A stretch of 64,000 nucleotides of DNA from Symbiodinium natans (taxonomy: Eukaryota > Sar > Dinophyceae > Suessiales > Symbiodiniaceae): the NCBI GenBank assembly GCA_905221605.1, contig CAJNDS010000482.1, positions 1-64,000 on the forward strand, read 5' to 3'. Position numbers and translations under genes: made by a program. Of the stretch, positions 11,059-22,297 are shown piece by piece (position 1 is the first letter of the stretch; the number at the start of each line of letters is the position of its first letter). Under the pieces are notes generated by a model, which worked only from the letters and a program-made list of their open reading frames with translations, did not search any database and was not told where the DNA came from.

Positions 11059-14000
11059 TTGTTCTGTGTTCATATAGGGAATGAAGATAGAAGATGAATA
11101 AATAAGAAAGAATCAAGTCTATAATGTCCTCTATTCGTGTCTCTTGTGATTTCTTCAATTCCTATCTCTGCAGATTCTTCAAAATGGAAGGCGGACTTCT
11201 TCCTCCAACCAAAGGCGACCTTCTCAAAAAGAAGACAAGAGACGAACATCAATCACCGGAACCTGACTCCTAATCTCCTGTGTTTCATTGCCTCTTTCCT
11301 CGCTATTCTCTCTTCCTTTCTTCTCTCCCGGTGCTTACATTCCCATCAACATGAAAATTGAGGGGGCAGCGCATCCCTTTCCTTTCCCAATCAAAGAAAG
11401 GCTGCCTTCCTATCCGCGTATGTTCTTCCCTCTTCCTTCCGAAAAGACTATAAGAGGTAGGGGTAAACAGAATGAAAGAGGAGTCTCCTGTTGCTTTCCG
11501 ACTACCTTCTCACCACAAAAAGGAACCTTCCCACTCTTCCCTACTTTCTTTCTTTTATCTTTTTGCACTTTACGTTTCCCGCTGAGAAAATGAGACGTTT
11601 CCCACTGAGAAAAAGAGACAATGATGACAATAAGGAAAAAAGATCACCTGCCTGTATTTTCAGACCTGTCCGCTGCATCTTTTCCCTTTACATAGCAGAT
11701 TGAAGGAAAGCAAAAAAAGGGAAGAATCCCTTTCCCTACCTTTCCCAGTACATTCCTTGTGCTTTCCATGTTCTTTGGAATTGCTTTGTTCTTCAGCAAG
11801 GAAAAGCGCAACTTCCCTCTCAATTTCATGTTTCCATTTCTCCGATGTCCTTTTCATTCAAGAAGCAAGCGGAGGGGCTGCCTCCTGTGTTTCCTTGCCT
11901 CTTTCCTCGCTATTCTCTTTTCCTTTCTCTTCTCTCTTGGTGCTTACATTCTTATGAAAAACGTGAAAGTTGTGGGGGAATCCCTTTCGCTTTCTCTCTT
12001 CTGGGGAAATTCCCAATTGCAGGGGGCTCTCTCTCCTTGTCTGTCTTCTTTTCTCATACATAGGGAAAGGAGAAAGAAGATGAAGAACTAGGAAAGAATC
12101 ATTTCCACACATTCCTCTATTCCTACTGTCCGGAGATTGGCAAGCTTTGGAAGCTCTGGTCTCTAGTCACGCCTGACCAAAGTCAACTTCCCGTGCGTGA
12201 GGGCCATATGTGAGGGGCCAGGAGGGGGGCAGAAAGTCCGGAATATGGTAGTGTTTCGAGTTTCAAATTCGTTTCCATAGTTTCAAATTAGTCTCAAGTC
12301 AGTTTCAAACTAGTTTCAAAATCCAGTTGAAATATCGCTGTTAAGGAGGAGCTGCAATTTCTGTCCGCGCTTGTTGAAAACCAGAACCTCTAGAGATTCC
12401 TGCATTTTTTGCAATTGCGCGTAGAAAAACGCAGTTTCACCTTAACAACGAATTCGCAACTGGATTTTGAAACTGTTTTGCAACTAGTCTGAAACTACAG
12501 AAACGAATTTGAAACTTGAAGAACGCAGCATTTCTGCTCCCTGGCGCTTGGCCACGCCCAAGCAAGAGGAGGCTAGAAGCCGCGGCTCGCGAAACCAGCA
12601 ACAACTCTTGCCAAGGCAGCCACGCAATCACAAGTCAGTAAATTATCTTGTCTGAGACTGTGTCTCTTCTGAGTTGTTCTATTCCTTTCTCTGCATCCTT
12701 TCTTCTTCTCACTTGTCCTTTCACTTTTCTTTTGTCTCTTCTCACTCCAACCAAAAGGGAAATCGCAAGGGAGTAATATAGGGAAAGGAGACAACGTGAA
12801 GAAATAAGAAAGAATCATTTCCATATTGTCCCCTATTCCTGTCTCTAAATCTGTAGATTTTTCAGAATGGAAGGAGGGCTTCTTTCTCCCTCTCACTTTT
12901 CCTTTCGCTTTTTTTATATTTTCTCACTCCAACCAAGAAGACAAGGGAGAGGGGTGAGAGATAGAACGCCCTTTACCTTCTCAAAACATAGAGAGGTGAC
13001 GAAAATCAATCACGGAAACCTATCCTGCCTTCCTTCCTCTTTGTCTTTGGTTCGGAAAAGAAAGGAACGGCTACCAGCCTCCCTCCCGACTTACATCTTA
13101 CAGTCTCTTGTTTCGTCCTGCTCAACCGGAAAGAAGGTCTGCCTCCAGTCTTTCCTCGCCTCCCTGCTCACTATTATGAGTTCCTTTCTCTTCTCTTCTG
13201 TTGCTTACATTCTTCTCAAAAGTGTGAAAGGTGCGGGGGACATCCCTTTCACTTTGTCTCTTCTGGGGAAATTCCCAATTGCAGGAGGCTCTCTCTCCTT
13301 GTCTTTGTTCTGTGTTCATATAGGGAAAGAAGAAAGAAGATGAATGAATAAGAAAGAATCATGTCTATAATGTCCTCTATCCGTGTCTCTTGTGATTTCT
13401 TCAATTCCTATCTTTGCAGATTCTTCAAAATGGAAGGCGGACTTCTTCCTCCAACCAAAAGCGACCTTCTCAAAAAGAAGACAAGAGACGAACATCAATC
13501 ACCGGAACCTGACTCCTAATCTCATGTGTTTCCTTGCCTCTTTCCTCGCTATTCTCTCTTCCTTTCTTCTCTCCTGGTGCTTACATTCCCATCAACATGA
13601 AAATTGAGGGGGCAGTGCATCCCTTTCCTTTTCCCCATCAAAGAAAGGCTGCCTTCCTATCCGCGTATGTTCTTCCCTCTTGCTTCCCAAAAAGACTATA
13701 AGAGGTAGGGATAAACAGAATGAAAGAGGAGTCTCCTGTTGCTTTCCGACTACCTTCTCACCACAAAAAGGAACCTTCCAACTCTTCCCTACTTTCTTTC
13801 TTTTATCTTTTTGCACTTTACGTTTCCCGCTGAGAAAATGAGACGTTTCCCACTGAGAAAATGAGACAATGATGACAATAAGGAAAAAAGATCACATGCC
13901 TGTATTTTCAGACCTGTCCGCTGCATCTTTTCCCTTTACATCGCAGATTGAAGGAAAGCAAAAAAAGGGAAGAATCCCTTTCCCTACCTTTCCCAGTTCA

Positions 14001-15884
14001 TTCCTTGTGCTTTCCATGTTCTTTGGAATTGCTTTGTTCTTCAGCAAGGAAAAGCGCAACTTCCCTCTCAATTTCATGTTTCCATTTCTCCGATGTCTTT
14101 TTCATTCAAGAAGCAAGCGGAGGGGCTGCCTCCTGTGTTTCCTTGCCTCTTTCCTCGCTATTCTCTTTTCCTTTCTCTTCTCTTTTGGTGCTTACATTCT
14201 TCTCAAAAACGTGAAAGTTGCGGGGGCATCCCTTTCGCTTTCTCTTCTGGGGAAATTCCTAATTGCAGGGGGCTCTCTCCTTGTCTGTCTTCTTTTCTCA
14301 TACATAGGGAAAGGAGAAAGAAGATGAAGAACTAGGAAAGAATCATTTCCACACATTCCTCTATTCCTACTGTCCGGAGATTGGCAAGCTTTCGGAAGCT
14401 CTGGTCTTTAGTCACGCCTGACCAAAGTCAACTTCCCGTGCGTGAGGGCCATATGTGAGGGGCCAGGAGGGGGGCAGAAAGTCCGGAATATGGTAGTGTT
14501 TCGAGTTTCAAAATCGTTTCCATAGTTTCAAATTAGTCTCAAGTCAGTTTCAAACTAGTTTCAAAATCCAGTTGAAATATCGCTGTTAAGGAGGAGCTGC
14601 AATTTCTGTCCGCGCTTGTTGAAAACCAGAACTTCTGCATGTTTTGCAATTGCGCGTAGAAAAACGCAGTTTCCCCTTAACAACGATTTTGCAACTGGAT
14701 TTTGAAACTATTTTGCAACTAGTCTCTACAGAAACGAATTTGAAACTTGAAAAACGCAGCATTTCTGCTCCCTGGCGCTTGGCCACGCCCAAGCAAGAGG
14801 AGGCCAGAAGCTGCGGCTCGCGAAACACGCCTGGATCGAAAAGTGCACCTCCGACTTTCTTCCCAAAAGCCATTCCAGCAACAACTCTTGCCAAGGCAGC
14901 CACGCAATCACAAGTCAGCAAATTATCTTGTCTGAGACTGTGTCTCTTCTGAGTTTTTCTATTCCTATCTCTGCGTCCTTTCTCCTTCTCACTTTTCCTT
15001 TCACTTTTCTTTTGTCTCTTCTCACTCCAACCAAAAGGGAAATCGCAAGGGAGTCATATAGGGAAAGGAGACAACGTGAAGAAATAAGAAAGAATCATTT
15101 CCATATTGTCCCCTATTCCTGTCTCTAAATCTGTAGATTTTTCAGAATGGAAGGAGGGCTTCTTTCTCCCTCTCACTTTTCCTTTCGCTTTCTTTATATT
15201 TTCTCACTCCAACCAAAAAGACAAGGGAGAGAGGTGGGAGATATAAAGCCCTTTACCTTCCCAAAACAGAGAAAAGTGACGAGAATCAATCAGGGAAACC
15301 TGGCTCCTAATCTCCTCGGTTTCCGCTCTTTCCTCGTTATTCTCTCTGCCTTTCTTCTCTGCTGGCGCTTGCATTCTTATCAAAATATGAAAGTTGCGGG
15401 GGCATCCCTTTCACTTTCTCCCTTCTACGGGCACTTCACTCCTTTTTTCCCACTATCTTCGATCTTCCTTCCGAAAAAATTCGAAAAGGAAGCGATAGAC
15501 CAGGGTGAAGGAGCAGTTTCCATCTTCGTTCCCGGCACCTTCTTATTCGTTCTTCTCTCTTATTATCTCTTTGTTTCTTTTCTTCCGCCCAAAACAGGAA
15601 TTGCCGCAGGGCTCTCTCTCCTAATCTTTCTTCTTTACTCATATGGGAATGATAAAGAAGAAGAAATGAGAAAGAATCATGAGCTCTTCTTTTCGTATCT
15701 CTTCAGCATTTTCAGCATGGAAGGCGGGCCAGAGGCGAGAGAGTGCAAAGGGAAGAGACGCGAGAGATCAATGGGGACAAGCGAAGGGACGTGCGGGGAA
15801 AGGAGGGACGGCCCGGTCGAGACAAGCTCCCGAGAACCTGCGTGCAGGCAGGTGATCTTTCTTCACTTATCTTCATCATTGTCT

Positions 15885-16640
15885 CATTTTCTTAGTGGGA
15901 AACGTAGAATGCAAACAAGATAAAAGAAAGTCAAGGGAAGAAAGAGAAGGGTTCCTTTTTGTGGTGAGAAGGTAGTCGGAAAGCAAAGGAGACTCCTCTT
16001 TCATTCTGTTTATCCCTGCCTCTTATAGTCTTTTTCGGAAGGAAGAGAAAAGAAAATATGCGGATAGGAAGGGAGCCTTTCTTCGATGGGAAAAGTGAAA
16101 GAAATGCCCCCGCACCTGTCACACAAAGCAACAGAAGAGAAAAGAAAGGAAGTTATAGCAGTGCAGAAGGAGGCGAGGAAACACTAGAGGCCGCCCTTCT
16201 TCTGTCCGTTTGAGCGTGACGAAACAAAGAAATGGAAAGATGAAAGTCGGGAGGGGGGCTGGTAGCTGTTCCTTTCTTTTCCGAACCAGGATTCCAGGAT
16301 AGCGAAGGAAATAGTAGGGAAAGGCCCTCTTTCTTCTTTCGTGTTTATTTATGTCTGCACTGTGCAAAGAAAAGAAGGCGGGGACAGGCCGTTTAGAAAT
16401 GAAAGCAGGCGATCTTTTCATCCATTTTGGTCACCTTTCTGTTTATTGAGCTGCAAGGGGCTCTCTATCTCTCACCTCTCTCCCTTGTCTTCTCCCTTCT
16501 GCTTGGAGTGAGAAAAGAAAAGTGAACGGAAAAGTGAGAGGGAAAATGAAGCCCTCCTTCCATTCTGAAAAATCAGCAGAGATAGGAATAGAAGAACTCC
16601 GAAGATAGGAACACAGGAACGTCTGCACATGATTCTTTCT
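15885..16640 (-). repeat. Inverted, diverged partial copy of the satellite
   Basis: Landmarks of the 2.25 kb unit reappear in reverse-complement order. The inverse of CTACCTTCTCACCAC lies near 15,958 and the inverse of GATTTTTCAGAATGG near 16,556. Divergence from the array is much greater than between array units. The transition zone 15,230-15,885 still contains satellite-like sequence with an open frame, which I treat as non-coding. Confidence 0.75.
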
Positions 16641-16895
16641 TTTTCCTCCTTTTCTTTCTAGATTCTGGGTTTAGGAGTTAGAGTTTAGGAAATACGGTAT
16701 AGAGTTTCTTGTGTAGGGTTTTAGAGTGTACGAATTTGTGGTCAGGGTTCCGGGCTTAGGGTCTGAGATTGCAAGAGCCAAAACATTTATCAGTCCGAAA
16801 TGAGTTGTCTAAGTGCGCATATGCGTGAGACGTTGTTGGAGAAGTAGCTGGGTTGTCTTGGATATGCTAAAATTGATTAATAATCCCAGGCGGTA

Positions 16896-16922
16896 GCTTC
16901 TAAATAGACCCTTTTTTGCTCA
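16896..16922 (-). repeat. Right terminal inverted repeat of the 15.8 kb block
   Basis: GCTTCTAAATAGACCC followed by TTTTTTGCTCA is the inverse of 1150-1176 (25 of 27 bases). A run of about 18 C follows at 16926-16943. The pair encloses the palindrome, the satellite and its inverted copy. Confidence 0.7.
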
Positions 16923-17098
16923 GCCACCCCCCCCCCCCCCCCGCCCCGACAATCCTAACCTGCAAGTCGCACAGTCATTCTCAGACCTCGTCCTCGTGCT
17001 CCTCTACATCATCAACCCCACAGCCTGAACTCCAAGCCCAAAACCCTGAACCCTGAACCCTGAACCCTAAACCCTAAACCCTAAACCCCCCTAAACAG

Positions 17099-17181
17099 CA
17101 GTCCTGGCCCCAGATTGAAGAGCTCTATGCTGCCGAAGAGCGGGATCGGGCTGAGCAACAGCTCAAGGCCCCTTGGCGAGG
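17099..17181 (+). CDS. Exon-like segment between CCCTAAA and TTTAGGG arrays
   Basis: An acceptor CTAAACAG directly follows a CCCTAAA array and a donor GTTTAGGG starts the next array. The segment is open throughout, reading IEELYAAEERDRAEQQLKAP in its middle, an acidic/basic helix suggestive of a coiled coil. It is the clearest small example of a telomere-like array supplying the intron start. Family unknown. Confidence 0.5.
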
Positions 17182-17539
17182 GTTTAGGGCCTTGGAGTGT
17201 AGGGATTTAGGGTTTGGGGCTTAGGGGTTTAGGGTTTAGGGTTTCGGGTTTAGGGTTTAGGGTTTAGGGTTTTAGGTTTGTTTACATTTGGGCTTCCTTT
17301 TTGTGAGTTTGGCGGGTTCCGGAGTTCCTTGAGAGGCATCATTGGACCTGAAACCCTAAACCCTAAACCCTAAACCCTAAAAACTAAACCCCAAGTAGCC
17401 CTAAACCCTAAACGCCCCATAGCCCTCTGCACTGCGCAGATCGTCAGGATACCCCAAAACGGTCCTTAAGCCCTAAACCCTAAACCCTAAACCCTAAACC
17501 CTAAACCCTAAACCCTAAATAGCCCTAGATCCCTATCAG

Positions 17540-17605
17540 CTCCTCTGCCTGAAGCCCCGACATTGCTCAATCCAAGAACCTAACAAGGAGGCTCCCCGCC
17601 TAGTT
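17540..17605 (+). CDS. Exon-like segment with consensus donor
   Basis: Acceptor CCTATCAG and donor GTAAGT enclose 22 open codons in phase 0, reading LLCLKPRHCSIQEPNKEAPR. The strong GTAAGT donor is the main support. The following intron contains TTTAGGG arrays. Confidence 0.4.
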
Positions 17606-17825
17606 GTAAGTAGAGTTTTAAGAGCCGCAATTCGGGTTTAGGGTTCAGGGTTTAGGGTTTATAAGGGTTTAGGGTTTAAGTACGAGAACTTAGGTTAGCA
17701 GTCACTATCAATCACTGTTTGTATAGTAAGGGGGAGGGCCGTCCTTTTGTAAACCCTGCTGAAACCTGAACCCTCAACCCTAAACCTTAAACCCTAAACC
17801 CTAAACCCTAAACCCTACTGCGCAG

Positions 17826-17920
17826 TGTCCCATGCGCGAAGCCTTAAGGCACTCATGGATAGCACCGACATGCAGGAGATGCGGTCTTCCCTGGCTTGCA
17901 TTATGTCTAAGGGCTTTACG
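17826..17920 (+). CDS. Exon-like segment with MQEM motif
   Basis: Acceptor CTGCGCAG; possible donor GTTTTAGG. One frame reads SLKALMDSTDMQEMRSSLAC and a second frame is also open. The MQEM stretch resembles the third exon of the paralogous genes at 52.0 and 57.8 kb, which may be chance. Confidence 0.35.
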
Positions 17921-18351
17921 GTTTTAGGGGTTTAGGGTATAGGGTTTAGGGTTTAGGGGTTTAGGGTTTAGGTTTAGGTCATATACTTAGTAGCTGAGTG
18001 AGTACACTTTACACTTTTTGGGATACTACAATTTCCTGTAGAACTGAAAGTGTACACTTTTTGGGGCTTATGAACTCAGCACCTTAGTATACTAAACCCC
18101 AAACCCTAAATCCTAAACAGGGGTTAGGGATTGGCGCGGTTTAAAGGGGTTAGGGGTTAAAATGCGTTCAAAAGGGTTGCTGGTTTTCCAGTGCCTCCAA
18201 GGCTTAGGATTAAAGGGTTTTAGGGCTGAGGGTTCCTGGGGGTTTCTGGGAGCAAGGTGTCGAAAACTAACTCGGGTTTAGGGCTTAGGGCTTAGGGCTT
18301 AGGGCTTAGGGCTTAGGGCTTAGGGCTTAGGGTTTAGGGTTTAGGGTTTAG

Positions 18352-21153
18352 GGTTTATGTAACCACATACCGCCCAAGCGCAAGCGAGCAATTTTAGATG
18401 CCGCGGCGTGGTCTCGAGAAGCCATCGTCGTGGTGGCTGGACATTGCTGCCACCTGGTCAAGGCTTCCCTGCCCAACCGAAGTGGTAAAACTCAGGGGGC
18501 CGCAACTTTGACTCCACCTAGGCCGCAGGACTTTGCCGATTACGAAACCTTCAAGACTGCTGCAAGAAAATTTGATGATGAGCTTCAATCTCAGACACTG
18601 CTCCGCTTCAAGCACCTTCTCTCGGTGGACCCTAGTCGGGCCAAGCAGTTCATTTCCACCCACACAAAGAAGGCCAGTCAGTTCCATATTGCACTCACAA
18701 ACGAAGACACTGGCCAGCTACTCAGCACCTCTGCGGCTTTGTCTGCAGTAAGTGACGACTTAGTTGGCCGTGCTGAGAACAATTTCCCGCAACAGTCGGA
18801 AGCTCAGCAGTTCCTTGACCTGGCAGTAAAAACCATCAGGTCAGGTGGTGCTCCAGCAACAGGGTTCCCAGGACTCTTCGTGCCGCCGCTGCATAACACT
18901 GCAAGTAATTGTGAAGCTTACAGTATGTCTGAGTTGGAGCAAGTACTTTCTGGAGTCAACTCCAGAAAGCAGAGCCTGCATGGACCCTTGGCTTCGGTCA
19001 AGGTGGCGTGCCCTGCTGCCCGGCAACTCTTGCTTGACTTAATGAATCTTGGCAGGCAAACGCAGCTCACCTCATCGCACTGGCGCATAAGGCGAGTTTC
19101 GCCACTAAGGAAAGCTGGTCCTCGTGTAGTACGATTGGTGTCAAACCTTAGGCCAATTAGCATTGCAACTGAAATGGCTGCTGTCCAGGATGGCCTGTGG
19201 CTAAGTCGTACTCAACATTTTCTTGAAAAGTACTCCACTTCGCAACAGATTGGAGGCAAATTTGACACAATGAGTGTCATTCTTGCTGTCATCCTTCATG
19301 TGCAACTGCGTCAGCAGCAAGACCTGACAACTTTTCTTCTTTTCGCAGACTTGAAACAGGCGTATGACACTGCAAACCAGGCAGCCATTCTGACAACATG
19401 CTATTTGGCTGGTGTTGTGCAAACTGAGTGGAATCTCCTTTTTGATTTTTTCCTTATGGATTCTGCAATTGTCACATTAGGCAACGCTGTGTCAAGCGCA
19501 CTAACCTTTCGGGCAGGCATCCCGCAAGGCAGAAAATTCGCCGTTCACGCATTTACGGCATTCATGCGCCTCTTACAAGCTGTCTTAGTGAGCGCCTGCA
19601 ACCCGGCTGCAACTGTGCTGCCCGAATTTGCTGCTGATGCCATTTCTGGTCTGTGGGAGCACCTCACCCCGCTTCCATTAGCACCCCTGCCAGCAGAAAC
19701 AAATGCCCTGTCTGCTACAATGGCTGCGCAGCATCTTGGCTTTGCTTGGACACATGGGGCGTCGCTGTCAGAAATGCGACGAATCGCCATCCATTTGCTG
19801 TCTCGCCTCCCTGAACCAGAGCGGGTTCGGTGCATGGAGCTGCTAGGGTCACAACATTTGGGGCCGTTGCTCTTCATTGATGACGTTGTCGCCTCTTTTG
19901 CTAGTGCACTTGAAGTAGAATATGCGGTCACATCTGGACTGCCGCAATTTGCTCGCATGGTAAAAGCTTGCTTCAACATGGGCCCTTCGAAAACCGCTGT
20001 CATGCCATGTTTTGGTGCTGTAGTGCCGGCCTTGCCTGACATCATTTGTGAATCTTACAAGCTGCTGAGGGTGCATGTTGACTGTGAGTTCACGTTTAGG
20101 TCCCGCTTGGGTTTCCTAAATCGGGTTGGCAGGGCACTCTTTAAGGAACTTTTCGTGTTGCTGTCACACGCTGGCTTCTCCCCAGCAGTTATTGCCCACG
20201 CGGTTGTTGAGAGGATTGAACCTGTCATTCTGTATGGTGCAGAGATCCTCCCCCTCATTCCTGAAAGCTACCGGCAGCTGAACGCGCTGCAAAGTGACTG
20301 GGCGAGAGCCATCCTTGCTGACCAAGGCGGTAAAACGGTGCATGGGATTCGCGGCTCTCTGGCAGTTGCACAGATGGGATGGCGTGACCGACTTGGCACC
20401 AAGGCTCTCGTAAAGGCAGTCATGTTTCTGGCCAAGGTTGAGCTATTGCCCCGCGACTGTCCTGTGGTTAGAATGCTCCATCTGGCGCAGGGGCTCCATG
20501 ATGGCACGTGGTGGCAAGCGACGAAAGATGCCCTTGAATCTCATGACATGTGGTGCCCGTCTTTGGTTGAGGCAGGCGTGGCGCCACTCAGCTTGTTAGA
20601 GCAGGCGCGCCAGAACTCAACCCTTCGCCGGGAAATCCTGCGAAGATACAAGAAGATGATTGTTCTTCCGCAGGCCATGCGAAGGGATGAGGCTGAGTTT
20701 CAAGAGTCTGCGTCAAAGATGCTGCCGGGCTTTCATCTGACACTGAGGCAGTTATTTCCTGACAGAGCTTGTGTGTCCTGGGAAAGTGTCACCCCAGACG
20801 CAGATGCCGCTGACTGGGATTGCATGCGGGTGTGGGCGTTCATTAGATTAAGCGGTCTCTGGCCGCTGCAGCTGCTGGATTATGGCGCGAATAGTGAGAC
20901 CCTGGAGGTCTGTCCTCTCTGCGGCGAAGTTGAGATCGACGTAGCGCATTGCCTCTACGTGTGTGAGGGCACGCGTGACCTCTTCCACCTGACAGGCGCA
21001 TCAGCCTTGGCCTCCCGACAGATTGAGGCACCGATGTTTTTCAGCATCCTTTTCCAGGCAAACGGCAGCGTGAATGAGAACCTCGTTTGTGCCAGATACG
21101 TTAGTCAAGCCGTGCGCCTGGCCCTAACTGCCGTGACCCAGCCTGGGACCTAA
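18352..21153 (+). CDS. Non-LTR (LINE-type) reverse transcriptase, probably 5'-incomplete
   Basis: An RNA-templated DNA polymerase of a retroelement. The frame is open from 18352, where it leaves a TTTAGGG array, to TAA at 21151-21153. Positions below count from GTG at 18430. Visible motifs: RPISI near 241; FADLKQAYDT near 305 (motif A Asp); GIPQGRKF near 363 (motif B; the usual S-P after the glycine is absent); FIDDV near 482 (catalytic Asp pair); GPSKT near 518 (motif D); LYGAEI near 601 (thumb); CPLCG..H..C at 828-845, the zinc knuckle common after LINE RT domains. No apurinic or restriction-like endonuclease domain is visible. The first in-frame ATG is at 18925, inside the conserved part, so either the 5' end is missing or an upstream exon exists. 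Confidence 0.85.
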   Translation, partial: GLCNHIPPKRKRAILDAAAWSREAIVVVAGHCCHLVKASLPNRSGKTQGAATLTPPRPQDFADYETFKTAARKFDDELQSQTLLRFKHLLSVDPSRAKQFISTHTKKASQFHIALTNEDTGQLLSTSAALSAVSDDLVGRAENNFPQQSEAQQFLDLAVKTIRSGGAPATGFPGLFVPPLHNTASNCEAYSMSELEQVLSGVNSRKQSLHGPLASVKVACPAARQLLLDLMNLGRQTQLTSSHWRIRRVSPLRKAGPRVVRLVSNLRPISIATEMAAVQDGLWLSRTQHFLEKYSTSQQIGGKFDTMSVILAVILHVQLRQQQDLTTFLLFADLKQAYDTANQAAILTTCYLAGVVQTEWNLLFDFFLMDSAIVTLGNAVSSALTFRAGIPQGRKFAVHAFTAFMRLLQAVLVSACNPAATVLPEFAADAISGLWEHLTPLPLAPLPAETNALSATMAAQHLGFAWTHGASLSEMRRIAIHLLSRLPEPERVRCMELLGSQHLGPLLFIDDVVASFASALEVEYAVTSGLPQFARMVKACFNMGPSKTAVMPCFGAVVPALPDIICESYKLLRVHVDCEFTFRSRLGFLNRVGRALFKELFVLLSHAGFSPAVIAHAVVERIEPVILYGAEILPLIPESYRQLNALQSDWARAILADQGGKTVHGIRGSLAVAQMGWRDRLGTKALVKAVMFLAKVELLPRDCPVVRMLHLAQGLHDGTWWQATKDALESHDMWCPSLVEAGVAPLSLLEQARQNSTLRREILRRYKKMIVLPQAMRRDEAEFQESASKMLPGFHLTLRQLFPDRACVSWESVTPDADAADWDCMRVWAFIRLSGLWPLQLLDYGANSETLEVCPLCGEVEIDVAHCLYVCEGTRDLFHLTGASALASRQIEAPMFFSILFQANGSVNENLVCARYVSQAVRLALTAVTQPGT

Positions 21154-21292
21154 AAGAAGACGTGCCGATCAGTGGGAGACATAGTGTAGTGCGTGGCACC
21201 GACTCGCCAAGCAGGGCTTGGGAGTGGCGCGCCACCCACTGGTGCCCCTTCCCTGGCCCCGGATGGGGTCAACAAGGGCAAGAGGGCTGGAA

Positions 21293-21367
21293 GTGAAGCT
21301 ATTGAAGCTATTGAAGCTATTTTAGGGTTTAGGGTTTAGGGTTTAGGGTTTAGGGTTTAGGGTTTAG
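21293..21367 (+). repeat. Retroelement 3' tail (GAAGCTATT)3 fused to TTTAGGG array
   Basis: About 150 bp after the RT stop codon come three perfect copies of GAAGCTATT, and the next base begins TTTAGGG x6. Non-LTR elements commonly end in short tandem repeats. The direct junction with telomere-like DNA suggests insertion into, or priming from, a TTTAGGG array. Confidence 0.6.
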
Positions 21368-21757
21368 TGGTATTTCTGTCTTGGGTTTTCTGAGCCAGCC
21401 CAGAAAGGTGTAACTACACTCGTCTCCATGAGGTTCCTACAAAGTCGAGTTTGTTGCTTGCATGGAGGGGTTTAACCCTAAATAGAGGGTTCTTAAGGGA
21501 GGGGGGTTCAAGGGGGGTATTGAACCCAAGGCTCCCTAATACTCCCTACTACTCCCGAAGGCTCCCTAAGCTTCCCTTCAGGTTCCCTAGGTACCTTTCC
21601 CCCCATGAACCCCCCTCCCTTAAGAACCCCATAACTAAGGGTCAACGTGCCCATATAGTATATACTTGGGTCTGAAAGGGGTACCTATTTGTAGCCTTCG
21701 GGCCCAAGTTCATAATTATATGCCTACATGGACCCTTTTAGGGTTTAGGGCTTCGAG

Positions 21758-21981
21758 GTCAGTTTGAAGAAGGCTCAGGAGGAGCAGTTGCTGGCTTGGA
21801 ATACTGGGGTCTAGGGTTTGGGGGTTTAGGGTTGAGGGTGACAGGGAAGTAGCAGTTTACGGCTCAGGTAGTTAAACGGTTTAGGGCTTAAGGCTTCAGG
21901 TTTGGCAAGAAGCAAAACCTGCAGGGCTCGCAAGGCAACGTACAGCTGTCACGTTTCATGCCGCAACCGGGTTGCGTTTAG
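21758..21981 (+). CDS. Two short exon-like segments
   Basis: 21758-21814 follows CTTCGAG and reads VSLKKAQEEQLLAWNTGV then TAG. 21925-21981 follows CCTGCAG and reads GSQGNVQLSRFMPQPGCV then TAG, or could end at a donor GTTGCG before the stop. Both lie between TTTAGGG arrays. They could be terminal exons of separate genes. Confidence 0.3.
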
Positions 21982-21994
21982 ACAGACTCTGAAA

Positions 21995-22097
<103 letters not shown>

Positions 22098-22297
22098 AGA
22101 AGAAATCATCAGGGGCAACTCAGCGTCGACAAGCCTCGTCTGCCAGCTAACGTTCCACGTCCGTGGCCACCTAGTTGCCCCAAAACGGGAACGAAACCCT
22201 AAACCCTGAACCCTAAACCCTAAACCCTAAACCCTCAACCCTAAACCCTAAACCGTTCAGGGAACGGATGTTAGTTGGGATGGCTGGGACATCACAG

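Larger units (their letters stand above)
3860..15230 (+). repeat. Tandem 2.25 kb satellite, about five units
   Basis: The landmark TTATCTTGTCTGAGACTG recurs near 5,753, 8,004, 10,248, 12,646 and 14,923. Spacing is 2,244-2,251 bp except for units carrying insertions. Units are nearly identical. Each unit holds internal degenerate sub-repeats sharing TGCTTACATTC, a GGGGGCATCCCTTT-like stretch and GGGGAAATTCCCAATTG, so this is a higher-order satellite. The strand is pyrimidine-rich. Open frames of 60-258 codons are not conserved as one protein between sub-repeats and I do not call them genes. Confidence 0.9.
17040..18350. repeat. Interstitial telomere-like arrays
   Basis: Alternating CCCTAAA arrays (for example 17463-17520 and 17778-17815) and TTTAGGG arrays (17215-17275, 17925-17980) surround three exon-like segments. 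At 18278-18357 the variant CTTAGGG is repeated about eight times and then passes into TTTAGGG. At 17986-18088 lies an inverted-repeat element beginning CTTAGTAGCTGAGTGAG, with a second copy at 56480-56544. Confidence 0.85.

Noticed and set aside
1267-15230. CRISPR-like array from regularly spaced boxes
   Set aside because: The spacers are themselves repeats, the boxes invert at a centre, and the genome is eukaryotic.
3673-16628. Many 60-258-codon open frames in the satellite array
   Set aside because: Their repetition across units reflects satellite identity. The internal sub-repeats do not preserve one protein frame, and both strands are equally open because of pyrimidine bias.
1150-16922. 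Calling the 15.8 kb block a known giant transposon
   Set aside because: No transposase, polymerase or capsid-like gene and no target duplication; the inverted repeats alone are insufficient.
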